19,414 nt of DNA from Pseudomonadota bacterium. GTDB taxonomy: Bacteria > Myxococcota > Bradymonadia > UBA4248. Where the stretch lies: contig JAGACY010000166.1 of the NCBI GenBank assembly GCA_017613855.1, positions 1 to 19,414 on the forward strand, given 5' to 3'. Positions within the stretch are counted from its first letter, which is position 1, and each line of letters opens with the position of its first letter. A model generated the notes under the pieces. It made no database searches and was not told the origin of the DNA. It saw nothing but the letters and a program-made list of their open reading frames with translations. Of the stretch, positions 1-5,869 are shown in pieces. Made by a program: the position numbers and the translations under genes.

Positions 1-131
1 CCGTGCCCGTCGCTACGCTACGCCCACGGGTAAAATATGTCGCCCCTGTGGGGCTCCGACAATTGCCATGGGAATTTAGGGTTTTACCATTGGTATTGCA
101 TGCTCAATTGCGAATTGCGAATTGCGAATTG
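1..131 (+). repeat. REP-like two-hairpin element, copy R1, ending in an AATTGCG array
   Basis: This is the first of three related copies (see 541-640 and 641-805). It contains a partial CCGTG...CACGG stem at the window edge and a short hairpin GCCCC-TGT-GGGGC at 42-54. A conserved tail follows around CCATGGGAATTTAGGG. The element leads into 3.7 units of AATTGCG at 106-131, which ends 3 nt before the stop codon of the transposase remnant on the other strand. Open frames across it encode repetitive peptides and are considered spurious. The left end is cut by the window. Confidence 0.75.
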
Positions 132-134
132 AAA

Positions 135-437
135 TTAGAGTTTCTCTATTTGCTCAAGAGTCAGGCCTGTACACTGTGCAATAATAGTCGACGAAATGCC
201 CTTTGCTTTCATGGATTTGGCGATTTCGAGCGTGCGTTGTTTTTTGCCTTCTTTTTCGGCTTTTTTCGCGGCTTTGCGCTCATGTTCAATAATAACGCGG
301 CGTGTCACTTCATCCTGGTCAAATAAAGATGTCATAATATCCATAATCTCCACCTTTCTTTCTGTCAGATAATCGAGCAAAATCCCTCTTTCCATGCAGA
401 TACGTATCGTATGTCCTCCATCATTCAATAACAGCAC
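135..437 (-). pseudogene. C-terminal remnant of an Rpn / PD-(D/E)XK family transposase-nuclease
   Basis: The frame encodes about 100 residues. The segment CMERGILLDYLTERKVEI is followed by LFDQDEVTR, a charged Lys/Glu coiled region, and an ending like GISSTIIAQCTGLTLEQIEKL. This is the layout of the C-terminal end of Rpn-family recombination-promoting nucleases (PDDEXK transposase family). The N-terminal two thirds, which would carry the catalytic PD-(D/E)XK core, is absent. The frame opens after a TGA at 453-455, so only a few residues precede the GTG at 435-437, and no SD is evident. The family is usually around 250-350 residues, so this is a truncated relic. It sits between REP-like copies R1 and R2/R3. 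An alternative is a short autonomous protein, but nothing supports its expression. Confidence 0.65.
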
Positions 438-540
438 ACACCTTGAATACTGTCATTGATAATGATGCCAGGCTCGTTGGCATTGTTACATTTTGGATGC
501 GTATTTTATTATTTTTTCTTCACGGTGAGGCGTCATTCCA

Positions 541-640
541 CCGTGGGCTACGCTACGCTCCGCCCACGGGTAAAATGTGTCGCCCCTGTGGGGCTCGGGC
601 AATTGCCATGGGATTTAGGTTTTTACGCACTAGGTTATGT
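541..640 (+). repeat. REP-like two-hairpin element, copy R2
   Basis: The first hairpin is a perfect 8-bp stem CCGTGGGC/GCCCACGG (541-548 with 562-569, 13-nt loop). The second is GCCCC-TGT-GGGGC at 582-594. The tail CCATGGGATTTAGG is a diverged form of the R1/R3 tail. R2 lacks the heptamer array and runs directly into R3, so the two form a head-to-tail pair. Confidence 0.75.
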
Positions 641-805
641 GCTCACCGTGTGCTGCGCTGCGCTCCGCCTACGGGTAAAATAGGTCGCCCCTGCGGGGCT
701 CGGGCATTTGCCATGGGAATTTAGGGTTTTACCATTGTATTGCGTGCTCAATTGCGAATTGCGAATTGCGAATTGCGAATTGCTCAATTGCGAATTGCGC
801 ATTGA
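641..805 (+). repeat. REP-like element copy R3 with AATTGCG heptamer array
   Basis: It has the same order as R1: a degenerate first stem (CCGTGTGC region), GCCCC-TGC-GGGGC at 687-699, then a CCATGGGAATTTAGGG tail nearly identical to R1. It ends in an array of AATTGCG units at 750-805, about seven units with one extra base at 785. R1 and R3 share the junction between tail and array, so element and array look like one composite unit rather than independent insertions. Confidence 0.75.
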
Positions 806-950
806 AACCGCCCACACCGAGCCCCAATTCTTTCCAATCATTGCGATGTGTATTACAAAAACAATGGGGAGAAATATTTTTCCCTTTGTTTTATACTGCA
901 AACGTGTGTGTGTTTTTTTACCGTCCGAAAGGACCCTTTTGGAGATGATT

Positions 951-1460
951 ATGACGACAAAACTCCACCGGAATCTTCTCGTATTATTGAGCGTGTTTGC
1001 GTTATTTGCCTTTGTAACCCTGGGAACGAGCTGCAAAAAAGATGAACCGAAGGCCGACCAGGATACCGTAAAACAGGATGATGGTGCCAAAGACAAGGCC
1101 GATGCAGCCAAGGCTGATGACAAGAAAGCCGAAGACACAGCCAAAGCCGATGATGCAGCCAAAGCCGACGACGCAGCTGCTCCTGAAGACGGTGCTGCTC
1201 CTGCCGAAGAAAAGAAAGAAGGCGGCAAATATCCTCTGTTCAAATTCACCATGAAGTACACACCGGTCAATGCACGCATCGGCGTCCTCAATGGCACGGC
1301 AGACTGCAAAGATGGCACCTGCACCATCGAGACGACCTCCGAAACCGATCCCATCCAGATTTCGGGCCATGTCGAAGGCTATGAGAGCAAGACCATCACC
1401 CTCACCGAAAAAGTCGAAACCTTCGAACTGATTCTGAACCCACTGCCGCCCGAGAATTAA
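951..1460 (+). CDS. Small exported lipoprotein with acidic low-complexity linker and PEGA-like domain
   Basis: The product is 169 residues. Residues 1-27 are a signal peptide followed by Cys28 in the context TLGTSC, a non-canonical but plausible lipobox. Residues about 30-88 are an Ala/Lys/Asp-rich linker built from repeats such as KADDAAKADD. Residues about 92-165 are beta-rich, with PVNARIGVLNG near the start and SGHVEGYESKTITLTE later, resembling the PEGA surface-layer fold. ATG 951 was chosen because GGAG lies 6 nt upstream (941-944); an in-frame ATG at 945 is too close to it. The stop codon is followed immediately by a heptamer array. The likely location is the periplasmic or outer-surface side of a membrane; the binding partner is unknown. 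Confidence 0.8.
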   Translation: MTTKLHRNLLVLLSVFALFAFVTLGTSCKKDEPKADQDTVKQDDGAKDKADAAKADDKKAEDTAKADDAAKADDAAAPEDGAAPAEEKKEGGKYPLFKFTMKYTPVNARIGVLNGTADCKDGTCTIETTSETDPIQISGHVEGYESKTITLTEKVETFELILNPLPPEN

Positions 1461-1490
1461 TGCGCAATTCGCAATGCGCAATGCGCAATT
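1461..1490 (+). repeat. Period-7 array starting at the stop codon of the PEGA-like gene
   Basis: Four units (TGCGCAA, TTCGCAA, TGCGCAA, TGCGCAA) begin at the base after the TAA at 1458-1460. This is the same heptamer family as the arrays at 750-805 and 1597-1617. Confidence 0.85.
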
Positions 1491-1498
1491 AAAATACA

Positions 1499-1594
1499 AA
1501 TGCGAAGGAAATGGCTGAATTCGTTTGTATGATGTTTTAGAGAGATGATTTCTTTTTACAAACGGATTTGTTCAAGCCTAATGGCCTTCGCATT
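1499..1594. repeat. Imperfect long inverted repeat
   Basis: AATGCGAAGG at 1499-1508 pairs with CCTTCGCATT at 1585-1594, and CGTTTGT at 1522-1528 pairs with ACAAACG at 1558-1564. The sequence between the paired blocks is unequal in length, so the stem carries an internal loop. It is flanked on both sides by heptamer arrays. It could be a small non-autonomous element or a transcript-end structure for the gene ending at 1460; it has no T-tract. Confidence 0.6.
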
Positions 1595-1596
1595 TT

Positions 1597-1836
1597 AATG
1601 CGCAATTTGCAATTGAATGACAATACCTAAGCTATATTCTGAGGCTAAAGAGAATATATTTCTAATTCGTAATGCGTAATGCGTAATTGGAATGCAAAAC
1701 TAAAAGTGAAGTCTGAAGCTAATGGTGAAGGGCATTCTAAATGAGCAATGTGCAATTGGTATGCAAAACTAAAGGTGTAGTCCGAAGCTAATGGTAAAGG
1801 GCATTCTGAATGAGCAATTTGCAATGTGCAATTGAA
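1597..1836 (+). repeat. Composite tandem repeat: heptamer arrays alternating with a ~47-bp module
   Basis: The order is array (1597-1617), degenerate module (about 1618-1662), array (1664-1691), module A (1692-1738), array (1740-1760), module B (1761-1807), array (1809-1836). Modules A and B are both 47 nt, start with ATGCAAAACTAAA, contain TCTGAAGCTAATGG or TCCGAAGCTAATGG, and end with GGGCATTCT. The A-to-B period is 69 nt. The degenerate first copy keeps TCTGAGGCTAAAG and a TATATTCT/AGAATATA stem. No credible gene lies in 1461-1931. Confidence 0.85.
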
Positions 1837-1879
1837 TTTACAGCCCCCAAAATCCTTTGCAGCAGGAATATCTTCAATC

Positions 1880-1940
1880 CTTTAGAGATGCCTTGAGAAT
1901 GCCTGCATAATTACGCATTACGCATTACGCATTACGCATT
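1880..1940 (-). repeat. Island-closing tag and opposite-orientation ATTACGC array
   Basis: The tag CTTTAGAGATGCCTTGAG begins at 1880 and recurs with small changes at 5642. It is followed by 4.4 units of ATTACGC at 1910-1940. Read on the minus strand the unit is AATGCGT, the exact complement of the array at 1671-1687. The array overlaps the 3' end of the toroid gene and supplies its last two codons and its stop. Confidence 0.85.
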
Positions 1941-2813
1941 CTTAATCAAACCGCGCTGCATCATAATGGCAATGGCCATCAACGCATTAAATGTTGCCGT
2001 GGGACGCAGAGCTTCACCATATTCGGTGCGGATGCCGCCGTCTTTGGGATCCTGGGCAGCACCGATGAGACTTAAAATGCGCACGAGGAGATCATCGACT
2101 TCGGGGAAATCGAGGCCATTGAGGATCTCGACGACCGCAGAACAGTCATACGCATCCAGTTGATGCTGACGAATAAAACTGCCGAGGATATCGAGCGCAT
2201 CGAGTGTAATGCTGCGATCCGCCGAAGTGGTGCTTCGACCGATGAGAAGCAAAACCGCCCAATAGGGATGCGCCGTATCAGCATAGGGCATGTTCATCCA
2301 CGTTTGGCGAATATAGCGAACAGCATTTGTCCAAAGATCAGAAGCCCCCAATTCGAGGGCATAGCCTGCCAAACATGATGTCTCATAAATGCGGAACTGA
2401 GCCGGGTGATACCAATTGGGGCATTGAGGAAGTGCAAGCACTTCGGGAATCTCCTGCCATGTACCATCGGGAAGAACCGTCGATCGCAGGAATTCGAGCG
2501 TCTTTTGGATATGCGGGCCTTCGAACTGCTGGTGAGCCACCATAATTCTCAGTGCCTCGATTGTGGTATGAATCGAACCGACCTCTCCCCTGTAATCGGG
2601 ATCGAGCCCGCCCTTAAAACCGCCATTTTGACCACGGTACTGTTCGAGCACCTGCCAAAAAGCGGCATCATCGACATCGCCGCGCCAATGGGACATGCGC
2701 ATGTCGTTGATGGGATCAGAATGTTTGCTCAGGAATTCGTATGCCGCCTCAGCATCGAATTCATGGGCATTGACATCCATGGATTCATAATAATCGTAGG
2801 GCACGTGACTCAT
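1932..2813 (-). CDS. Alpha/alpha-toroid (prenyltransferase / squalene-cyclase repeat-like) protein
   Basis: The product is 293 residues with no signal peptide. Repeats typical of terpenoid-cyclase or prenyltransferase toroids are visible: NGGFKGGLDPDYRGEVGS then TTIEALRIM near residues 63-91, LPDGTW around 115, and DPKDGGIRTEYGEALRPT then FNALMAIAIM near the C-terminus. The Gly-Gly-Phe/Ile turn followed by a helix with Ala-Leu is the family's hallmark. The half-length size and lack of a recognisable catalytic centre mean the reaction cannot be named. The ATG lies 5 nt beyond the porin stop codon and has no SD, so translation is probably coupled to the porin. The last residues (Asn-Ala-stop) are encoded by a heptamer array, so the native C-terminus may have been altered. 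Confidence 0.75.
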   Translation of the reverse strand: MSHVPYDYYESMDVNAHEFDAEAAYEFLSKHSDPINDMRMSHWRGDVDDAAFWQVLEQYRGQNGGFKGGLDPDYRGEVGSIHTTIEALRIMVAHQQFEGPHIQKTLEFLRSTVLPDGTWQEIPEVLALPQCPNWYHPAQFRIYETSCLAGYALELGASDLWTNAVRYIRQTWMNMPYADTAHPYWAVLLLIGRSTTSADRSITLDALDILGSFIRQHQLDAYDCSAVVEILNGLDFPEVDDLLVRILSLIGAAQDPKDGGIRTEYGEALRPTATFNALMAIAIMMQRGLIKNA

Positions 2814-2818
2814 GATGA

Positions 2819-4411
2819 CTAGATATTAAACCACCATTCAGCAGCAAATCCAATGAAGTGAACGTATTTGTGCGAGCGCAGATAATCGTATTGCGGGTAG
2901 ATATTTTGAGCGGCCTCGTTGAGAATGCTCAAAGTATAGTTGAAGCGAAGCTCCGGACGGCCGAGAATACCATCGCCAAAGCGCACTGCCGGCAAAACCG
3001 AGAATTTAAAGAGCGAAGCGAGTTCCTGTTTTTGGTTTACAGGACTGAGCCCGTTCGGATGGCGGAGCTGTTGGCTAAGTTCGATACCGGGGCGGAAATA
3101 TTTTCCGACATGACCGGTAATGCGGATATCCCACACGCCCTCGACGCCATCGTCGAAATCTTCTTCAATGCCATCGGCATCTGCGAAGTAACGCAGATAA
3201 CCGCCGAAGAGGATATCGGCATAATTCATAATATTGAGACCAGCGCTCAACCCGGCTGTAAAGTTCTTGGCATCGGCAGCTTTCATGTCAGAAGCGACAC
3301 CAAAGGGAATCGCCATCTCACCGTAGGCAGCAAGCCCTGCGGCATATTTGATGAAGAGATTGACAAAGCTGTCATCGAGGAAATTGGAGATACCGAACTG
3401 AGCGCCGACGAGCCAGCCATTATCCGATGGCAATTTTTTGATCTGCTCGGGCTGAGTTTCCAGCCATTCGCCCTCGCCAATGGCATGAACCTCGCCATAC
3501 ACCTTGACTTTAAAGAGGGGCTTTTCCTCACCGCCAAAAAGCTGCTCGGCCTTAAGAGATGCGATGAAGCGCTGTCTGTCGAGGTAAACGACATCCTGCT
3601 CGCCAACAAATCGTTCATTGACGACATCGACAACTTCATACTGATAACTATTTTTCAGGCGGTTGGTGCCGAAATGAACATCGATATTGGTGCGGGTTTT
3701 ACCATGCCAGCCAAGGCCGCCGCCGTAAGTATTGAGGTTATCGAGGGGCCACGTATCGAGCAGATAGATATCATCGCCTCGGTACATGCGTGAACCAGCC
3801 CAAACGGTAAAGCCATCGAACCAAAGATCCCGGGCTTCGATATAGAGATTGCGAACGGCAATGCCAGAGGCCCAGTCGCCCGTTTTATGGAACAGCTCTT
3901 CCCCATCAATAGCAAGCGTAGTCATGATGTCGACGGTCGTGCCATCATCGGCTTTATAAGGTGTATAACCAAGATAGAGCTCGACATAAGTGCCTTCATC
4001 GACTCGGGGTGTCGGCGAAACCAGGCGCGTCTGACGTCCGGATTTCATGCCATCGGGATTCATCGATGGCTGGACACGCCCATAGGATCCGAATCTGAAT
4101 CGGTCGGTCAGGTAACTCTGAATCTTATTCTCAAGATCGGCTTCTTTCTGGGCGGCTTCGGCATCCGCGAGTGCTTTGGCTTCCTGATCTTCTTTTATTT
4201 TGGCGGCCTGAAGTTCTTCCTTCTGCTTTGCATCTTCTTTTAATGAAGCAATCTCCCTTTGGAGAGCATCAATCTGGGACTGCAATTTTGCTTCGGATTG
4301 CTGAATGGAAGCATTGTAATCGGTGCCACCCTCGTTCACATCCTGAGCAAATGCGGGTACACTACACAGAATTGCAGCCGCTGCGGCTATCAAAGGCAAG
4401 GATTTATGCAT
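2819..4411 (-). CDS. LamB-type (maltoporin-like) outer-membrane porin with N-terminal coiled coil
   Basis: The product is 530 residues. The signal peptide is cleaved after PAFA (about residue 22). A Gln/Glu/Lys-rich coiled coil spans about 32-95 (SEAKLQSQIDALQREIASLK and onward). A beta barrel then starts at FRFGSYGRVQPSMN. The segment LWFDGFTVWAGSRMYRGDD with LLDTWPLDNLNTYGGGLGW is the maltoporin family signature (compare the E. coli LamB segment TIWAGKRFYQRHD). Family knowledge suggests facilitated diffusion of sugars; the substrate here is inferred only. The periplasmic coiled coil resembles that of ScrY-type porins, which trimerise and may contact substrate or peptidoglycan. The SD AGGAGTG is 7 nt from the ATG. 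The gene lies 55 nt after the GspG-like lipoprotein and 5 nt before the toroid gene, so the three may form an operon. Confidence 0.85.
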   Translation of the reverse strand: MHKSLPLIAAAAAILCSVPAFAQDVNEGGTDYNASIQQSEAKLQSQIDALQREIASLKEDAKQKEELQAAKIKEDQEAKALADAEAAQKEADLENKIQSYLTDRFRFGSYGRVQPSMNPDGMKSGRQTRLVSPTPRVDEGTYVELYLGYTPYKADDGTTVDIMTTLAIDGEELFHKTGDWASGIAVRNLYIEARDLWFDGFTVWAGSRMYRGDDIYLLDTWPLDNLNTYGGGLGWHGKTRTNIDVHFGTNRLKNSYQYEVVDVVNERFVGEQDVVYLDRQRFIASLKAEQLFGGEEKPLFKVKVYGEVHAIGEGEWLETQPEQIKKLPSDNGWLVGAQFGISNFLDDSFVNLFIKYAAGLAAYGEMAIPFGVASDMKAADAKNFTAGLSAGLNIMNYADILFGGYLRYFADADGIEEDFDDGVEGVWDIRITGHVGKYFRPGIELSQQLRHPNGLSPVNQKQELASLFKFSVLPAVRFGDGILGRPELRFNYTLSILNEAAQNIYPQYDYLRSHKYVHFIGFAAEWWFNI

Positions 4412-4466
4412 GAATCACTCCTGAAAAAGCGTCGAAACAACTCAAGGCGCAGTTTATCAAATAAAC

Positions 4467-4973
4467 TCAGTTTGGCAAATCATCGCGATTGCTTTTGGCA
4501 ACATGGACATCATCCTGAGTGCCATCCTGACCATCGGGCCCGGACGACCACACATCGCAGGTCTGAGCATCGATCTTTTTATATTGATACGGCTTGCCCC
4601 ATGGATCTTTAGGCCAGAACAACCCGAACTGCTTACGTACGGCTTCTTTGGCTGCATCCAAATCGGCAGGACATTCCTGATTGGCCGAACACGCACCAAT
4701 ACAATAATTATAAAGCTGATTGACGAGCTTTCTCGCTTTATAATCGTCAGGTTCTATGCCGCCTTCAAATCGTTGAACCTGCGCCACATGTTCATATTCG
4801 CCCACCTGACTCTTTTCAGGCTGACGAAATCCGGCTGGTCCATCTTCTTCATCTACGACAACCGGTTTTTGTCCTTCACTCCGTCGTTCGTTGCAGCCAA
4901 AAGAAAAGGCGGCAACCACCGCAAAACATAACGACAAACTCAAAAGCCTCAAAGGCCAGTCATGCGTGCGCAA
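4467..4973 (-). CDS. Lipoprotein with a type II secretion GspG-like soluble domain
   Basis: The product is 168 residues with a TTG start. A strong GGGAGGTG SD lies just upstream, and the only nearby ATG (4961-4963) is out of frame. Residues 1-26 form a signal peptide ending at Cys27 (FSFGC, an atypical lipobox). The C-terminal part (about 103-166) reads KDPWGKPYQYKK then SSGPDGQDGTQDDV. This matches the C-terminal part of the major pseudopilin GspG, including the Asp/Gly loop that binds calcium in that family. The prepilin peptidase site and hydrophobic N-terminal helix of a real pseudopilin are missing, so it is not expected to join a pseudopilus. Cysteines in CIGACSANQEC and QTC could form disulfides. 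It heads the minus-strand cluster with the porin. Function is unknown. Confidence 0.75.
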   Translation of the reverse strand: MRTHDWPLRLLSLSLCFAVVAAFSFGCNERRSEGQKPVVVDEEDGPAGFRQPEKSQVGEYEHVAQVQRFEGGIEPDDYKARKLVNQLYNYCIGACSANQECPADLDAAKEAVRKQFGLFWPKDPWGKPYQYKKIDAQTCDVWSSGPDGQDGTQDDVHVAKSNRDDLPN

Positions 4974-4997
4974 GGTGCCACCTCCCTGATTGTAGTT

Positions 4998-5040
4998 GGT
5001 TAATTTAACGAACGGCTTTAAAGCCTTCTATAAAATAACC
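4998..5040 (-). terminator. Intergenic hairpin between the helical protein and the lipoprotein gene
   Basis: The core GGCTTTAAAGCC is self-complementary, flanked by GAA/TTC and, at the outer ends, GGTTA/TAACC. It lies right after the stop at 5041-5043. It lacks a downstream T-run, so it may be a weak terminator or a processing site. Confidence 0.35.
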
Positions 5041-5382
5041 TTATTTGCTTTTTTTCTCAAGACTCTTGTAACGGTCTAAAAGCTGAGCAACGCGAAGCGT
5101 CATCAAATGGGCACGGCGAACGGTGTCCACTTTGTGATTATCTTCTTTCTCAAGACCAATAATGGCGTCGACAAGACCATCTTTCGAGCCAAAGCGTTTA
5201 ATCATGTCTTCATGAGCCGCATTCAATTTGAGAAGTTTACGGTTGCTGATGGTGCGAACTTTCTTGGCAAAAGCATCATCATTCATGCCTTCGGGGCGTT
5301 CAATTTTGCCCATCACGACTTTGATAAGTTCTTCACGGGAACCGAATTTCTCTTTAACCTCAGCGAGTGGGGACAGCTTCAT
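5041..5382 (-). CDS. Small conserved-looking helical protein with an internal duplication
   Basis: The product is 113 residues, Lys-rich and predicted mostly helical, with no signal peptide or membrane segment, so probably cytoplasmic. ATG 5380-5382 was chosen because AAGGAGA lies 7 nt upstream. The longer open frame to 5526 reads through heptamer repeat sequence and is rejected. The motif VKEKFGSREELIKVV near residue 9 recurs as IKRFGSKDGLVDAI near residue 64, each followed by a similar helix containing SNRKLLKLN or RAHLMTL. This suggests a tandem duplication. I have an impression of similar uncharacterised proteins in myxobacterial-type genomes but cannot name a family. No function is proposed. 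Confidence 0.75.
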   Translation of the reverse strand: MKLSPLAEVKEKFGSREELIKVVMGKIERPEGMNDDAFAKKVRTISNRKLLKLNAAHEDMIKRFGSKDGLVDAIIGLEKEDNHKVDTVRRAHLMTLRVAQLLDRYKSLEKKSK

Positions 5383-5485
5383 TTTGTTTCTCCTTGTAAA
5401 AAGTTGCCTGATTTTACCGCAAATGCACAGCATTACCGGCGGGCGCGCTTTTAGCACAATGTGCCATGAGAGGGAAGTTTTATTT

Positions 5486-5643
5486 AATGCGGAATGCGGA
5501 ATTCGGAATGCGGAATTGGAGGGCAAAACTCAAGGGCGACTCTAAAGCTAAAGCTGAAGAGCATTCCGAATGCGGAATGCGTAATGCGGAATGCGGAATG
5601 CAAAACTCAAGGGGAAGTCTGAAGCTAAAATAACTATCATTCT
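5486..5643 (+). repeat. Second composite repeat: heptamer arrays with two ~47-bp modules
   Basis: The order is array AATGCGG-type (5486-5520), module C (5521-5567), array (5569-5603), module D (5598-5643). Module C keeps GGCAAAACTCAAG and GCATTCC. Module D keeps ATGCAAAACTCAAGG and GTCTGAAGCTAAA. The C-to-D period is 77 nt. It is homologous to the island at 1597-1836 but with the AATGCGG flavour of heptamer. Confidence 0.85.
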
Positions 5644-5702
5644 TTAGAAATAAACTTGAGAATTCCCCACTGCTCACTGCTCACTGCTCACTGCTAACTG
5701 CT
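5642..5702 (-). repeat. Closing tag and opposite-orientation ACTGCTC array
   Basis: The tag CTTTAGAAATAAACTTGAG at 5642 aligns with 1880-1903. It is followed by five period-7 units at 5669-5702 (ACTGCTC three times, ACTGCTA, then ACTGCT). On the minus strand the unit reads AGTGAGC, a relative of the AATGAGC units at 1740 and 1809. Confidence 0.8.
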
Positions 5703-5712
5703 TTAATGCATT

Positions 5713-5791
5713 CCCCTCCGGGGCATGACGATTATTTGAGGATGCTCTCATTGCTAATTGCACATTGCTAATTGCACATTGCTAATTGCTT
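5713..5791. repeat. Small GC hairpin and alternating ATTGCTA/ATTGCAC heptamer array
   Basis: CCCC-TCC-GGGG at 5713-5723 is a small hairpin. The array at 5750-5791 alternates ATTGCTA and ATTGCAC, giving a 14-nt super-period over six units. The array lies about 80 nt upstream of the start codon of the following gene, so its promoter must lie in or just after it. Confidence 0.75.
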
Positions 5792-5869
5792 GCCTCTAAT
5801 CCCATTTTCGCTTAAACTACAGCGGCGTATATTATTGAGGCGCGAAGTGCGTCCAATTTGAGGTTAATA

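Noticed and set aside
3..326. Open frame of 107 residues on the plus strand
   Set aside because: It translates the REP-like element R1, the heptamer array and the antisense of the Rpn remnant; it has no ribosome site or family signal.
443..724. Two overlapping open frames over 443-724 with repeated peptides such as RYAPPTGK
   Set aside because: They are in-frame translations of the tandem R2/R3 copies, a known kind of annotation artefact.
892..897. TATACT as -10 box for the PEGA-like gene
   Set aside because: No recognisable -35 lies at the expected distance, so it was not listed as a promoter.
635..1354. 239-residue minus-strand open frame
   Set aside because: It is antisense to the PEGA-like gene, and its repetitive NSQF/AIRNSQ part is translated heptamer repeat.
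2666..2677. DVDD in the toroid protein, resembling the DXDD acid motif of squalene-hopene cyclases
   Set aside because: It lies near residue 46, not in the central region where the catalytic motif sits in that family, so it is probably coincidental.
2858..3793. 311-residue plus-strand open frame
   Set aside because: It is antisense to the porin gene, whose signal peptide, LamB motif and SD are clear.
5041..5526. Longer form of the helical protein starting at 5526
   Set aside because: The extra 48 residues derive from heptamer repeat sequence, and the SD supports 5382.
5486..5791. Possible CRISPR array because of regular repeats
   Set aside because: Repeat units are 7 nt with no spacers, and the 47-bp modules are similar to each other rather than unique; no cas genes are present.
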